This document shows positions 17,006-26,401 of a DNA stretch of 64,000 bases, piece after piece. How positions within the stretch are numbered: the first letter of the stretch is position 1; each line of letters opens with the position of its first letter. Source of the stretch: Roseibium aggregatum (GTDB lineage Bacteria > Pseudomonadota > Alphaproteobacteria > Rhizobiales > Stappiaceae); assembly GCF_017309185.1 (NCBI RefSeq), contig NZ_JAEKJZ010000001.1:496001-560000 (forward strand), read 5' to 3'. Position numbers and translations under genes: made by a program. A model generated the notes under the pieces. That model was not told the DNA's origin. It made no database searches and saw only the letters and a program-made list of their open reading frames with translations.

Positions 17006-19300
17006 ATGAGCGACAGCAAGAAGACCGAAAGCGATCTGACAGAAGCAGCCCTGTTCTATCACCGAAACCCCAAGCCTGGAAAACTGGAAATCCAGGCAAC
17101 CAAGCCACTCGGCAACCAGCGTGACCTTGCGCTTGCCTACTCTCCCGGCGTTGCCGCGCCTTGTCTCGAGATCGCCGACGACCCCGCCAAGGCCGCCGAC
17201 TATACCTCGCGCGCCAATCTCGTCGCGGTGATTTCCAACGGCACCGCCGTTCTGGGCCTCGGCAATATCGGTCCGCTCGCCTCCAAACCCGTGATGGAGG
17301 GCAAGGCGGTCCTCTTCAAGAAATTCGCCGGCATCGACGTGTTCGATATCGAAGTTGCGCAGACCGATGTCGACAAGTTCGTCGATGCGGTCTCCGTGCT
17401 GGAGCCGACCTTCGGCGGTATCAATCTGGAGGACATCAAGGCGCCGGAATGTTTCATGATCGAGGATGCGCTCCGCGAGAGGATGAACATCCCCGTCTTC
17501 CATGACGATCAGCACGGCACGGCCATCATCGTCGGCGCGGCGGTCCGCAACGGGCTCGAACTGGCCGGCAAGAAGATCGGGGACGCCAAGATCGTGGCGT
17601 CCGGCGCGGGTGCCGCGGCTCTTGCCTGCCTGAACATGCTGGTGTCCCTCGGCGCGAAGCGCGAAAACATCTGGGTGACCGATATCGAAGGCGTCGTCTA
17701 CCAGGGCCGCGAAGCGCTCATGGACCAGTGGAAGGCCGTCTTCGCCCAGGAGACCGACAAGCGGTCCCTGGACGAGGTTATCGGCGGCGCGGATGTCTTT
17801 CTGGGTCTTTCCGCGGGTGGAGTCCTGAAGCCGCACATGGTGGAGAAGATGGGCAAGGGGCCGCTGATCCTGGCGCTCGCCAACCCCAACCCGGAAATCA
17901 TGCCGGAGGAAGCCAAAGCGGTGCGCGACGACGTGGTCATGTGCACCGGCCGCTCCGATTATCCGAACCAGGTCAACAACGTCCTTTGCTTTCCCTATAT
18001 CTTCCGGGGCGCGCTGGATGTCGGGGCGACCACGATCAACGAGGAAATGAAGCGTGCGGCGGTCGAGGCGATCGCGGGTCTGGCCCGGGAAGAACCGTCC
18101 GACGTCGCAGCGCGGGCTTATGGTGGCAAGACGGAGACCTTCGGCCCCAATTACCTGATCCCGTCACCCTTCGACCAGCGCCTGATCCTGCGCATCGCGC
18201 CGGCCGTCGCCAGGGCGGCCATGGACACGGGCGTTGCGACCAGGCCGATCGAGGATTTCGCGGCTTACTTCGACCGGCTGAACCGCTTCGTCTTCCGCTC
18301 CGGCCTGATCATGAAGCCGATTATCCAGAACGCCTCCAAGGATCCGAAACGGATCATCTACGCGGAAGGCGAGGACGAGCGTGTGCTCCGCGCTGCGCAA
18401 GTGCTCCTGGAAGACAATATCGCCAAGCCGATCCTGGTTGGTCGCCCGGACGTCCTGAAGGCGCGTTGCGAAAAATTCGGTCTCAAGATCCGGCCCGACG
18501 TCGACTTCGAATTCATCAACCCGCAGGACGATCCGCGCTACCGCGATTATGTGGACGAATACTTCCAGTGCGTCGGCCGCAAGGGCATGCCGGTGGATTC
18601 CGCGCGTACCGTCGTGCGCACCAACACCACGGTGATCGCGGCGCTCGCGGTCCGGCGCGGCGATGCGGACGCGGTGATCTGCGGTCTGGAAGGCCGGTTC
18701 ATCCGTCATCTGCGCGACATCAAGCAGATCATCGGCGTCTGCGAAACCGCGCACGACCTCTCCGCCATGTCCCTGCTGATCAATTCCAGGGGCGCGATGT
18801 TCCTGTCCGATACCTTCGTGACGGAAGATCCGTCGGCCGAGGAATTGTCGGAAATGGCTGTCCTGGCGGCCCGGGAAATCCGGCGTTTCGGCATCGAGCC
18901 GAAAATCGCGCTGCTCTCCCTGTCGAACTTCGGGTCGCGGGATACGGCCTCTTCCAGCAAGATGCGGGAAGCGCTCAAGCTGATCTGGGACCGGTACCCG
19001 GAACTGGAAGCCGATGGCGAGATGCACGGCGATGCCGCGCTGAATGTCGCCTTGCGCGAGCGGGTCATGCCGGACAGCAAGCTGACCGGCGAGGCCAACC
19101 TGTTGCTCTTTCCGAACCTCGATTCCGCCAATATCGCCCACAACCTGCTGAAGGTGGCGACGCAAGCGCTCCATGTCGGGCCGATCCTCCTGGGAACCGC
19201 CAAGCCGGCGCATATTCTGACGCCGTCGGTGACCTCTCGCGGGGTCGTCAACATGTCGGCCTTGTCGACCGTTGAGGCGCAGACGCGGGCAGCCGAGTAA
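17006..19300 (+). CDS. maeB: NADP-dependent malic enzyme with phosphotransacetylase-like domain
   Basis: A 764-residue fused protein. The N-terminal part (about 1-410) is malic enzyme, converting malate to pyruvate and CO2: [19 protein letters not shown] and the nucleotide loop [11 protein letters not shown] are clear. Residues from about 430 on resemble phosphotransacetylase but serve mainly as a regulatory, acetyl-CoA-sensing domain in characterised MaeB proteins. The protein supplies pyruvate and NADPH during growth on organic acids. AGGGA lies 6 nt before the ATG. No operon partner follows. Confidence 0.95.
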   Translation: MSDSKKTESDLTEAALFYHRNPKPGKLEIQATKPLGNQRDLALAYSPGVAAPCLEIADDPAKAADYTSRANLVAVISNGTAVLGLGNIGPLASKPVMEGKAVLFKKFAGIDVFDIEVAQTDVDKFVDAVSVLEPTFGGINLEDIKAPECFMIEDALRERMNIPVFHDDQHGTAIIVGAAVRNGLELAGKKIGDAKIVASGAGAAALACLNMLVSLGAKRENIWVTDIEGVVYQGREALMDQWKAVFAQETDKRSLDEVIGGADVFLGLSAGGVLKPHMVEKMGKGPLILALANPNPEIMPEEAKAVRDDVVMCTGRSDYPNQVNNVLCFPYIFRGALDVGATTINEEMKRAAVEAIAGLAREEPSDVAARAYGGKTETFGPNYLIPSPFDQRLILRIAPAVARAAMDTGVATRPIEDFAAYFDRLNRFVFRSGLIMKPIIQNASKDPKRIIYAEGEDERVLRAAQVLLEDNIAKPILVGRPDVLKARCEKFGLKIRPDVDFEFINPQDDPRYRDYVDEYFQCVGRKGMPVDSARTVVRTNTTVIAALAVRRGDADAVICGLEGRFIRHLRDIKQIIGVCETAHDLSAMSLLINSRGAMFLSDTFVTEDPSAEELSEMAVLAAREIRRFGIEPKIALLSLSNFGSRDTASSSKMREALKLIWDRYPELEADGEMHGDAALNVALRERVMPDSKLTGEANLLLFPNLDSANIAHNLLKVATQALHVGPILLGTAKPAHILTPSVTSRGVVNMSALSTVEAQTRAAE

Positions 19301-19540
19301 GCGCTTAGAACAGGCGTCCAGAGCTAAGAACCGCATTACACCGGGCTGAGCGGCTTTCGCCGTTTGGGGAGAGACCAGGCGTGCGGGCGTTGAAGGACGT
19401 CTGGATATAATCCTGTTCGATTTTAGGGAGGCCGGAGGGCTGTCGATGACGGCCGGCAGAACTAGATAACCCTGGTGACGGGCATCATGAACAATGGCGT
19501 CCGGTAAAAGTCCTCCCTGGTTTCTGGAAATGGAGCTGCC

Positions 19541-20665
19541 ATGACTTGCGGGAAACGGCTGGGTTCGGCCATCAAGGCGTTTGCTTTTTCAATAAGCCTG
19601 GCTTCGGCGGGGCCAGCGGTCGCCCAGTCATCGGTTGAGCTGGAAACGGTCGCCGATGGTCTCTCTTTCCCGTGGAGCGTCGCCTTTTTACCGGATGGTG
19701 GCTATCTGGTCACCGAACGGGACGGCGTGTTGAAAGTCATTTCCGATGACGGCGTCCAGAGTGCGGTGGCCGGGGTTCCCGAAGTCTTCGCTCAAGGGCA
19801 GGGCGGGTTGCTCGACGTGGTGCTCAGTCCGGATTTCGATACCGATTCCACGGTCTATCTGACCTATTCGCAAGGATCTCCGGAAGGCGCGGGCACCTCG
19901 CTTTTCAAGGCCCGGCTCGTATCCGCTGGCGACGGCTACCGGCTTGAGGGCGGGGAGACGATCTTCACGGGCAACAACAAAGCCTATGGGGGGCGCCACT
20001 TTGGCTCCCGTCTGGCTTTCGCACCCGACGGGACGCTTTTCATGACCGTCGGCGAGAGAGGCGACAGGCCCCTTGCGCAGGATCCGTCCAGTCACGCCGG
20101 CTCCGTGTTGCGTCTGACCGATCGGGGCGAAGCGGCTCCCGACAACCCATTCGTCGGGCGGGCGGGTTACAGGCCTGAAATCTGGTCCTATGGCCATCGC
20201 AACCCGCAAAGCGCGGCCATTCACCCAAAGACCGGCAAGCTCTGGACGGTGGAACACGGCGCGCGCGGCGGAGATGAAGTCAACATTCCGGAGGCCGGCA
20301 GGAACTACGGCTGGCCGGTCATTTCCTATGGCCGGCATTACTCAGGTGGGAAAATCGGCGAAGGCACCGCAAAACAGGGCATGGAGCAGCCGGTCCATTA
20401 TTGGGATCCATCCATTGCGCCCTCCGGCATGGCCTTTGTCACGAGCGGCAAATACCCGGACTGGCAGGGCGGACTGCTTGTCGGCGCCTTGCGCGGCCAG
20501 CATCTGGCAAGGCTCATTCTCGACGGCGAGACGGTCGCCGGCGAAGAGAAGCTGTTGAACGGACTGGGGGAACGCATCAGGGATGTGCGGCAAGGGCCGG
20601 ATGGCTTTGTTTATGTCCTGACCGACAGCGATGACGGTCGCCTGATCCGCTTGCTGCCGAACTGA
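19541..20665 (+). CDS. PQQ-dependent aldose dehydrogenase-like secreted protein
   Basis: A 374-residue six-bladed propeller protein of the soluble glucose/sorbosone dehydrogenase family (GSDH), similar in layout to E. coli Asd/YliI. An N-terminal signal peptide ends AVAQ near residue 29. Family landmarks are LSFPWSVAFLPDGGYLVTER (about 41-60), GGLLDVVLSPDF, GGRHFGSRLAFAPDG, YGHRNPQ with WTVEHGARGGDE, and YWDPSIAPSGMAF. It would oxidise aldoses in the periplasm if PQQ is available; no PQQ genes are in the window. No neighbour shares its strand closely. Confidence 0.9.
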   Translation: MTCGKRLGSAIKAFAFSISLASAGPAVAQSSVELETVADGLSFPWSVAFLPDGGYLVTERDGVLKVISDDGVQSAVAGVPEVFAQGQGGLLDVVLSPDFDTDSTVYLTYSQGSPEGAGTSLFKARLVSAGDGYRLEGGETIFTGNNKAYGGRHFGSRLAFAPDGTLFMTVGERGDRPLAQDPSSHAGSVLRLTDRGEAAPDNPFVGRAGYRPEIWSYGHRNPQSAAIHPKTGKLWTVEHGARGGDEVNIPEAGRNYGWPVISYGRHYSGGKIGEGTAKQGMEQPVHYWDPSIAPSGMAFVTSGKYPDWQGGLLVGALRGQHLARLILDGETVAGEEKLLNGLGERIRDVRQGPDGFVYVLTDSDDGRLIRLLPN

Positions 20666-20909
20666 GCGGCCAGCGGGCGTCTTGCCGGACGCCTGGTAAA
20701 TCTCAAGGAGCTTGACATTCCGGTATTCTCCAACGATATACCGCACTGCAATCGTTGCCGCGTGAGCATTTAGCGCCAGGACCGCAAGACCGGTCTTAGG
20801 AGAAAGCGCCCGGTTGCAGATCATATTGAGCCCAATGAGGGGCCAACCATTCCCAATTCACGCGAGGGTCTGGCGGCAAGAGCCTGGAAGCTGAAACGAG
20901 CCGGCTGCC

Positions 20910-20975
20910 GCGAACCAACACAACTCCGCAAAGAGTTCAGTCTTTGCGGTTCGCAAGCGTTTTGTGAAACGCTTG
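20910..20975 (+). promoter_or_regulatory. Structured 5' leader of the RhlE-type helicase
   Basis: Two hairpins lie in tandem: CCGCAAAGA / TCTTTGCGG (20926-20949, 9 bp, 6-nt loop) and CAAGCGTTT / AAACGCTTG (20954-20975, 9 bp, 4-nt loop). GCGAACC at 20910 can also pair with GGTTCGC at 20948, competing with both. There is no T-run. The second hairpin ends 6 nt before the ribosome site (AAGGA, 20979-20983), so folding could gate translation or RNA decay. Confidence 0.65.
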
Positions 20976-20990
20976 AGCAAGGATTATAAT

Positions 20991-22277
20991 TTGACCGACT
21001 TTCAAAGCCTTGGACTTTCCGACGGCCTTTTGAGCGCGATTTCCGAAAACGGCTACGACACGCCGACACCGATCCAGAAACAGTCCATTCCCCTGATCCT
21101 GCAAGGCCGCGACCTGATGGGCCTCGCGCAGACGGGAACCGGCAAGACGGCGGCCTTCGGGCTGCCCCTGATTGACCGGTTGCTCGAGGAAGGACGCAGA
21201 CCCGCCGCCAAGGGGACGCGTGCGCTGATCCTGGCGCCGACCCGCGAACTCGTCAATCAGATCGCAAAGAGCCTGGTCTCCTTTCTCAAGGACACGCCGT
21301 TGCGGGTGACATCCGTCGTCGGCGGTGTCTCGATCAATGGTCAGGTCAAGCGCCTGTCCAGGGGGACGGATATTCTCGTCGCCACCCCGGGCCGGCTTCT
21401 GGACCTTGTGGACCGGGATGCCGTAAAACTCGCAACTGCATCCTACCTCGTTCTCGATGAGGCGGACCAGATGCTCGACCTTGGGTTCATTCATGCCCTG
21501 CGCCGGATCGCCGGCCTCGTCGCGCGCGAACGCCAGACGCTTCTGTTTTCCGCTACCATGCCGAAGCAGATTGACGAATTGGCGAAATCCTATCTGAAAA
21601 ATCCGGCGAGGGTGGAAGTCGCTCCGGCCGGCAAGACTGCCGACAAGATCGCGCAATCGGTTCATTTCATGGACCAGAAGGCGAAGACCGACTTTCTGAT
21701 CAGGCAACTGCAGGACAAGCCGGATGGCGTGTCGCTGGTGTTCTGCCGCACCAAGCATGGCGCGGAACGGTTGATGAGAAAGCTCTCGCAGAATGGTCTT
21801 TCGGCAGGCTCCATCCACGGTAACAAGAGCCAGGGGCAGCGCGAACGTGCGATCCGTGGCCTCCGCGAGGGCGAGATCAACGTTCTTGTGGCGACGGATG
21901 TGGCCGCCCGGGGTATCGACATTCCCGGCGTGAGCCATGTTTATAACTTCGAACTGCCCGAAGTTGCCGAAGCCTATGTCCACCGGATCGGCCGGACGGC
22001 CCGGGCCGGGGCGGAAGGCGAGGCGGTTGCGCTGTGCGCGCCTGAGGAAATCGCCTTGTTCCGGCAGATTGAAAAGCTGATCGGCATCGAAATCGCCGTG
22101 GCCAGCGGTGACGTGCCGCCGATGGCGGCTGCTGCCAGCCGGCAGAAGCGGGGCAACGGCGCAAGGGGCGGCAACAAGCCGGCGCGTGCGCAGTCCTCAT
22201 CCGGCAGCAACGACAACAGCGCTCAGGCAAAGAAACCGCGCCGCCGTCGTCCGAACGGCCGCAAGAAGGCTGCCTGA
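20991..22277 (+). CDS. rhlE: DEAD-box RNA helicase, RhlE type
   Basis: A 428-residue ATP-dependent RNA helicase of about 370 core residues plus a basic tail (KKPRRRRPNGRKKAA). Motifs: Q motif TPIQKQSIP, I AQTGTGKT, Ia PTRELVNQ, II DEAD, III SAT, and VI HRIGRTARAG. Likely roles are ribosome assembly, RNA decay or cold adaptation. I chose the TTG at 20991, beginning MTDFQSLGL, because AAGGA precedes it by 7 nt. A GTG at 20964 lies inside the leader hairpin. The structured leader suggests control at the RNA level, as known for some other helicases. Confidence 0.94.
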   Translation: MTDFQSLGLSDGLLSAISENGYDTPTPIQKQSIPLILQGRDLMGLAQTGTGKTAAFGLPLIDRLLEEGRRPAAKGTRALILAPTRELVNQIAKSLVSFLKDTPLRVTSVVGGVSINGQVKRLSRGTDILVATPGRLLDLVDRDAVKLATASYLVLDEADQMLDLGFIHALRRIAGLVARERQTLLFSATMPKQIDELAKSYLKNPARVEVAPAGKTADKIAQSVHFMDQKAKTDFLIRQLQDKPDGVSLVFCRTKHGAERLMRKLSQNGLSAGSIHGNKSQGQRERAIRGLREGEINVLVATDVAARGIDIPGVSHVYNFELPEVAEAYVHRIGRTARAGAEGEAVALCAPEEIALFRQIEKLIGIEIAVASGDVPPMAAAASRQKRGNGARGGNKPARAQSSSGSNDNSAQAKKPRRRRPNGRKKAA

Positions 22278-22302
22278 GGCGCCTCTCTTCTTAATCTCAT
22301 CG

Positions 22303-22336
22303 AAAAAAATGCACCGGGAAGTGGCCTTCCCGGTGC
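22303..22336 (-). terminator. Strong terminator for a minus-strand transcript
   Basis: A perfect 11-bp stem (GCACCGGGAAG / CTTCCCGGTGC, 22311-22336) with a TGGC loop. The T-run (7 T) is on the minus strand (22303-22309), so the complete signal stops RNA coming from the gene-free region, not the plus-strand helicase gene. It may still stop the helicase transcript weakly. Confidence 0.75.
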
Positions 22337-22338
22337 TG

Positions 22339-22462
22339 TACCTTGTGGTCGATGGGGTTCAAAGCAGCATTGCCTCTTTGACGACTCTAGGTGGAAGCTT
22401 GGTCAGGTTTTGCCAAAACCGCCGCGTTTTGGCTCAACCCTGGTCCTCCTATCCACAAGGTA
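22339..22462 (-). ncRNA. Candidate structured noncoding RNA
   Basis: TACCTTGTGG (22339-22348) and CCACAAGGTA (22453-22462) are perfect 10-bp complements that can close a domain of about 124 nt. Inside is a hairpin GCCAAAA / TTTTGGC (22412-22433) extended by GGTT/AACC. The domain directly precedes the minus-strand terminator at 22336, as expected for the body of a small RNA of about 160-200 nt. No clear promoter was found and no family was recognised; this is an inference from structure alone. Confidence 0.35.
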
Positions 22463-23330
22463 TATCTCCGCTAAAAAGCGGTAAAGCTTATCGACTTATC
22501 GGGAATAACGCGGAAAATCCGCGAAGACTTCAAAGCACAATCAGTATAAAAACTGATTTCGATCTTCTGCCCCCGTTTTCTGAAACCTAAAATAAGATAT
22601 AAATTTTCGCAAATACAACCGCTCCCCCGCTCTTGCGTGCTGTGGATATCAAAAGAAGAGAGATAAATATATGATTTATAACATTTTTTAGATCAAAGTC
22701 TTTTCGAGAGGAACAGCTTTTGGTTGTGGGGCGGAATTTGAGGATTTAAGAAATGCTTAAAATTCAAAGAATTGGGCAATTCATTGTATGAATTTATTAT
22801 GGCATAGAAAAAATTTATAGCCTTAAAAATGTGCTGTTAGGCCACGTATCCAATTGAAATCAAAGATGGTTTTGACAGGCTAGTACTGTAAGTAATGCCG
22901 AGTGACTTTAACGTCAGCGAATCAACGCAACACGCATATGATCAATTCAAAATTTGACCAATTGGTATAAATCTGGCTTTTGGAGCCATAACAAGTTTTT
23001 ATCCGGCTCATTAATCGGTTGACCTTACGCTAACGTGAGGGTATCTCGGCGTCCATCGAGGCGATGGTTAACGCGATTTAACAAATCCTCCAAAAACAGC
23101 CAGATCCTATTCTGGACGAAATGTGCACGTCGGCTCCAATTGGACCACCGACCCCAACATAATGCCTGCTCGACAAAGAGCAGCACCTTGCTTGTGGCGC
23201 GGGCGAGCGTCGCCTGGTGGCTGGATGTGCGTCAACATCCATCAGCCGCCGGGTCGGCGTTTGACAACCGCAACGGACCGGTACCCCCACTTTAACCGGT
23301 TCGATACAACCCATCGGCCGCAAGACTGCA
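22463..23330. other. AT-rich region without protein genes
   Basis: No convincing coding frame. The part from about 22560 to 23050 is much richer in A and T than the rest of the window, with many short T- and A-runs. It contains short hairpins (CGCGGA-AAA-TCCGCG near 22509), a TTGACA at 22873 without a clear -10, and one-mismatch DnaA-box-like nonamers at 22449-22457 and 22641-22649. The composition suggests relic or acquired DNA, or a regulatory/untranslated region. Confidence 0.6.
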
Positions 23331-23369
23331 GCACCAGGAAGAGTTTCTTCCTGGTGCTGTTTGTTTTTT
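23331..23369 (+). terminator. Strong terminator for a plus-strand transcript
   Basis: A perfect 12-bp stem (GCACCAGGAAGA / TCTTCCTGGTGC) with a GTT loop, then TGTTTGTTTTTT on the plus strand. The nearest plus-strand gene ends more than 1 kb upstream. The neighbouring ETF-QO gene is on the minus strand and gets no T-run from this hairpin. Confidence 0.8.
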
Positions 23370-23395
23370 CAAAAGGGGGCGTTCAGGCCGAAGCG

Positions 23396-25072
23396 TTACA
23401 TGTTCGGATAATTCGGACCGCCGGAGCCTTCCGGAACCGTCCAGGTAATGTTGCCGTTCGGATCCTTGATATCGCAGGTCTTGCAGTGAACGCAGTTCTG
23501 GGAGTTGATCTGGAAGCGCGGCGCGTCCTCTCCCTCTTCGACCCATTCGTAGACACCGGCCGGGCAGTAACGGTTGGAAGGGCCCGCGTAGACATCGTGC
23601 TCCGACATTCTTTGCAGCGTGTCGTCGGCGACTTTCAAGTGAATCGGCTGATCTTCCTCGTGGTTGGTATTGGACAGGAAGACGGACGACAGCTTGTCGA
23701 AGGAAATCACGCCATCCGGTTTCGGATAGTCGATCTTCTTGCAGTCCTTGGCCGGTTTCAGCGTGTCCGCGTCGCGTTTGCCGTGCTTCAGGGTGCCGAA
23801 GAAGGAGAAACCGAAAAGCTCGTTGGTCCACATGTCCAGGCCGCCGAGCGCCACGCCGAGCACAGTGCCGAATTTCGACCAGAGCGGCTTGGCGTTGCGC
23901 ACCTTCCATAGGTCCTTGCCGATCGGACTGTCCCGCCAGGCCTTGTCGTATCCGGAAAGCTCCGTGTGGGCTTCGCCCCGTCCAATGGCGGCCATCACCT
24001 CTTCCGCGGCCAGCATGCCGGACAGCATCGCATTGTGCGAGCCCTTGATGCGCGGCACGTTCACAAGTCCGGCTGAGCAACCCATAATTAGGCCGCCGGG
24101 GAAGGACAGTTTCGGTACCGACTGATAGCCGCCTTCCGTGATCGCGCGGGCGCCATAGGCGATGCGTTTGCCGCCCTCGAAGGTTTCGCGGACCGCGGGA
24201 TGGGTCTTGAAGCGCTGAAATTCGTCGAAGGGAGACAGCCAGGGGTTCTCGTAGTTGAGATGGACGACAAAGCCGACGGCGACCTGGTTGTCTTCCAGAT
24301 GATACAGGAAGGAGCCCCCGCCGGTTTTTCCGTCGAGCGGCCAGCCGAAGGAGTGCTGGACGAGACCGAGGTTGTGCCTGGCAGGGTCGATTAGCCACAG
24401 TTCCTTGATGCCGATTCCGAACTTCGCGAAGTCACTGTCCCTGGCAAGGTCGAATTTCTCGATGAGCTGCTTGGCCAGGGAACCGCGGGCGCCTTCCCCG
24501 ATCAGCGTGTATTTGCCGCGCAGCTCCATGCCGCGGGTAAACATCGCGTTCGGCTCGCCGTCCCTTCCGATGCCCATGTCGCCGGTCGCGACACCCAGGA
24601 CCTTGCCCTCATCGTCGAAGAGCAGTTCCGCCGCGGCAAAGCCCGGATAGATTTCTACGCCGAGCGCCTCGGCCTTTTCGGCCAGCCAGCGGCAGACGTT
24701 GCCGAGAGAGACAATGTAATTGCCGTGATTGTTCATCAGCTTCGGCATGAAGAGGTTCGGCAGGCGGATCGAACCGGCTGGGCCGAGAACGATGAAGTGA
24801 TCTTCCTTGACCGCCGTTTTGACCGGTGTGTCTTCGCTTCGCCATTCCGGGAGGAGCTGGTCCAGGGCGATCGGATCGATCACGGCGCCCGAAAGGATAT
24901 GGGCCCCGACTTCCGATCCTTTTTCCAGAACCACGACGCTCAGCTCTTCGCCTTTTTCGTTCGCAATCTGTTTCAGCCGGATGGCCGCTGCAAGTCCGGC
25001 GGGACCCGCTCCGACAATCACAACGTCGACATCCATGCTCTCGCGTTCGCCAAGCGCTTCTTGTTCGCTCAT
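23396..25072 (-). CDS. Electron transfer flavoprotein-ubiquinone oxidoreductase
   Basis: A 558-residue FAD and [4Fe-4S] protein that passes electrons from ETF, reduced by fatty acid, branched-chain amino acid and choline-derivative dehydrogenases, to ubiquinone at the inner membrane. The FAD loop is VVIVGAGPAGLAAA near residue 17. The cluster ligands are in the C-terminal part: YCPAGVYEW, then NCVHCKTCDIKDP. Length is as expected for the family. The ATG at 25072 follows GAGGGAGA. ETF alpha/beta genes are not in the window. A 20-bp palindrome lies about 160 nt upstream. Confidence 0.97.
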   Translation of the reverse strand: MSEQEALGERESMDVDVVIVGAGPAGLAAAIRLKQIANEKGEELSVVVLEKGSEVGAHILSGAVIDPIALDQLLPEWRSEDTPVKTAVKEDHFIVLGPAGSIRLPNLFMPKLMNNHGNYIVSLGNVCRWLAEKAEALGVEIYPGFAAAELLFDDEGKVLGVATGDMGIGRDGEPNAMFTRGMELRGKYTLIGEGARGSLAKQLIEKFDLARDSDFAKFGIGIKELWLIDPARHNLGLVQHSFGWPLDGKTGGGSFLYHLEDNQVAVGFVVHLNYENPWLSPFDEFQRFKTHPAVRETFEGGKRIAYGARAITEGGYQSVPKLSFPGGLIMGCSAGLVNVPRIKGSHNAMLSGMLAAEEVMAAIGRGEAHTELSGYDKAWRDSPIGKDLWKVRNAKPLWSKFGTVLGVALGGLDMWTNELFGFSFFGTLKHGKRDADTLKPAKDCKKIDYPKPDGVISFDKLSSVFLSNTNHEEDQPIHLKVADDTLQRMSEHDVYAGPSNRYCPAGVYEWVEEGEDAPRFQINSQNCVHCKTCDIKDPNGNITWTVPEGSGGPNYPNM

Positions 25073-25229
25073 CGTCGTCTCCCTCTACCCCGCTTCTATG
25101 GCCCTCTTTGCCCTATTTTGCGCCGCAAAACACGACTTTTTTCACCGCCGATTGCGAAATTCGAGCTGAAAAGCCTTTCTGTGGCGCTCAGATAGACCAA
25201 AGCGCGGTCGATGCGTCAAGAGCAAAGAG

Positions 25230-25249
25230 TTACGTTTACGTAAACGTAA
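25230..25249. promoter_or_regulatory. 20-bp perfect palindrome (LiuR-like operator)
   Basis: TTACGTTTACGTAAACGTAA is a perfect palindrome with repeated ACGT cores, midway between the divergent ETF-QO and uracil-DNA glycosylase genes. It resembles the operator I recall for LiuR, a MerR-family regulator of branched-chain amino acid and fatty acid catabolism, to which ETF-QO belongs functionally. The regulator gene is not in the window. Confidence 0.65.
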
Positions 25250-25396
25250 TTTTGCGTTCGCCGCCATACCCTGCTTATGGAAAATGTGCACAGGTCTTGG
25301 AAAACCGCCACCCGGTAAAGGCCGCGTATACTCTTGTCTTGTGCTCTCGAGCCATCCGGCTATGTTCGGGAGCACCTTCAACAAAGGTCCCAATCC

Positions 25397-26308
25397 TTGC
25401 ACCAATCGCCACAAGACCTGCGCCGGATCGAAGCTCTGCTGGATTTCTATATCGATTCCGGCGTGGACTGTTTTCTGGGCGAGGAGGTGGTGGATTGGTT
25501 CGAGCGGTCCAGACTCCAATCCAGTCAGACCCGTCATGCCGCGGCAGCGGCACCTGCCGGGCCGTCTGCCCGGCGCACAGGTGACGAGGAAGCATCGCGA
25601 GGGCCTGCTCAGGACCGGGGCCAAGCGGCTTTCCAACCGCCGGCGGCAGCACCTCCGGCGCGCGCGCCGCATGCCAATCCCGGCCAATCGGCGGCAGTAC
25701 CGGATCAGGAAGTGATCGCGGCCGCGCGAGACCTCGCGGCGTCGGCGCAAAGCCTGGACGCGTTGCGGGCCTGCCTGGAAGCCTTCGACGGCTGCAATTT
25801 GAAACTGACGGCGAAAAACCTGGTGTTCGCCGATGGAAACCCCTCGGCTCGGGTGATGTTTGTCGGCGAAGCGCCGGGACGGGACGAGGATCTTCAGGGA
25901 AAGCCCTTTGTCGGCCGCTCGGGCCAGTTGCTCGATCGCATGCTGGAGGCAATCGGCTACGACAGGTCGTCCGCCTATATCGCCAATGTCGTTCCCTGGA
26001 GGCCTCCTGGAAACCGAACGCCGACGCCGCAGGAAACGGAAATCTGCAGACCGTTCATCGCCAGGCAGATCGCCTTGGTCGATCCGGATGTGCTGGTCTT
26101 CCTGGGAGCCGCCTCCGCCAAGACATTGCTCGGCGTCCAGGACGGCATCCGCAAGATGCGCGGCAAATGGATGACCTACCCGGCCGGAGGTAAGGAGATC
26201 TCGGCGATCGCCACCTACCACCCGGCATATCTCTTGCGCAGCCCCCTGGAAAAGAGACTTTCCTGGAGGGATTTCCTCGCCATTCGCCAATCGCTGTCGA
26301 AACAATAA
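25397..26308 (+). CDS. Uracil-DNA glycosylase, family 4-like
   Basis: Excises uracil from DNA. Motif 1 is GEAPGRDEDLQGKPFVGRSGQ, read in two parts (GEAPGRDED and GKPFVGRSGQLL). It is followed by NVVPWRPPGNRTPT and the second motif HPAYLLRSP near the C-terminus. Cys in ACLEAFDGC precede motif 1, as in iron-sulphur members. A variable Pro/Ala/Gln-rich linker separates a short N-terminal region (about 1-40) from the catalytic core. No ATG fits; a TTG at 25397 has AAAGG 9 nt upstream, and another TTG at 25334 is possible. It is divergent from ETF-QO. Confidence 0.9.
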   Translation: MHQSPQDLRRIEALLDFYIDSGVDCFLGEEVVDWFERSRLQSSQTRHAAAAAPAGPSARRTGDEEASRGPAQDRGQAAFQPPAAAPPARAPHANPGQSAAVPDQEVIAAARDLAASAQSLDALRACLEAFDGCNLKLTAKNLVFADGNPSARVMFVGEAPGRDEDLQGKPFVGRSGQLLDRMLEAIGYDRSSAYIANVVPWRPPGNRTPTPQETEICRPFIARQIALVDPDVLVFLGAASAKTLLGVQDGIRKMRGKWMTYPAGGKEISAIATYHPAYLLRSPLEKRLSWRDFLAIRQSLSKQ

Positions 26309-26401
26309 TCGTCCTCTACCTGGCCTCGCGTTAATTAGAATTTTAGGCTTGAGGTTGTAAAATCTGCCTAATGCATGGTGGTATGTGAGAGCTGATCTCC
26401 G

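Noticed and set aside
22449..22649. DnaA-box-like nonamers suggesting a replication origin
   Set aside because: Only two one-mismatch copies, 190 nt apart, and none of the usual origin neighbours (parAB, gidA, hemE, dnaA) in the window.
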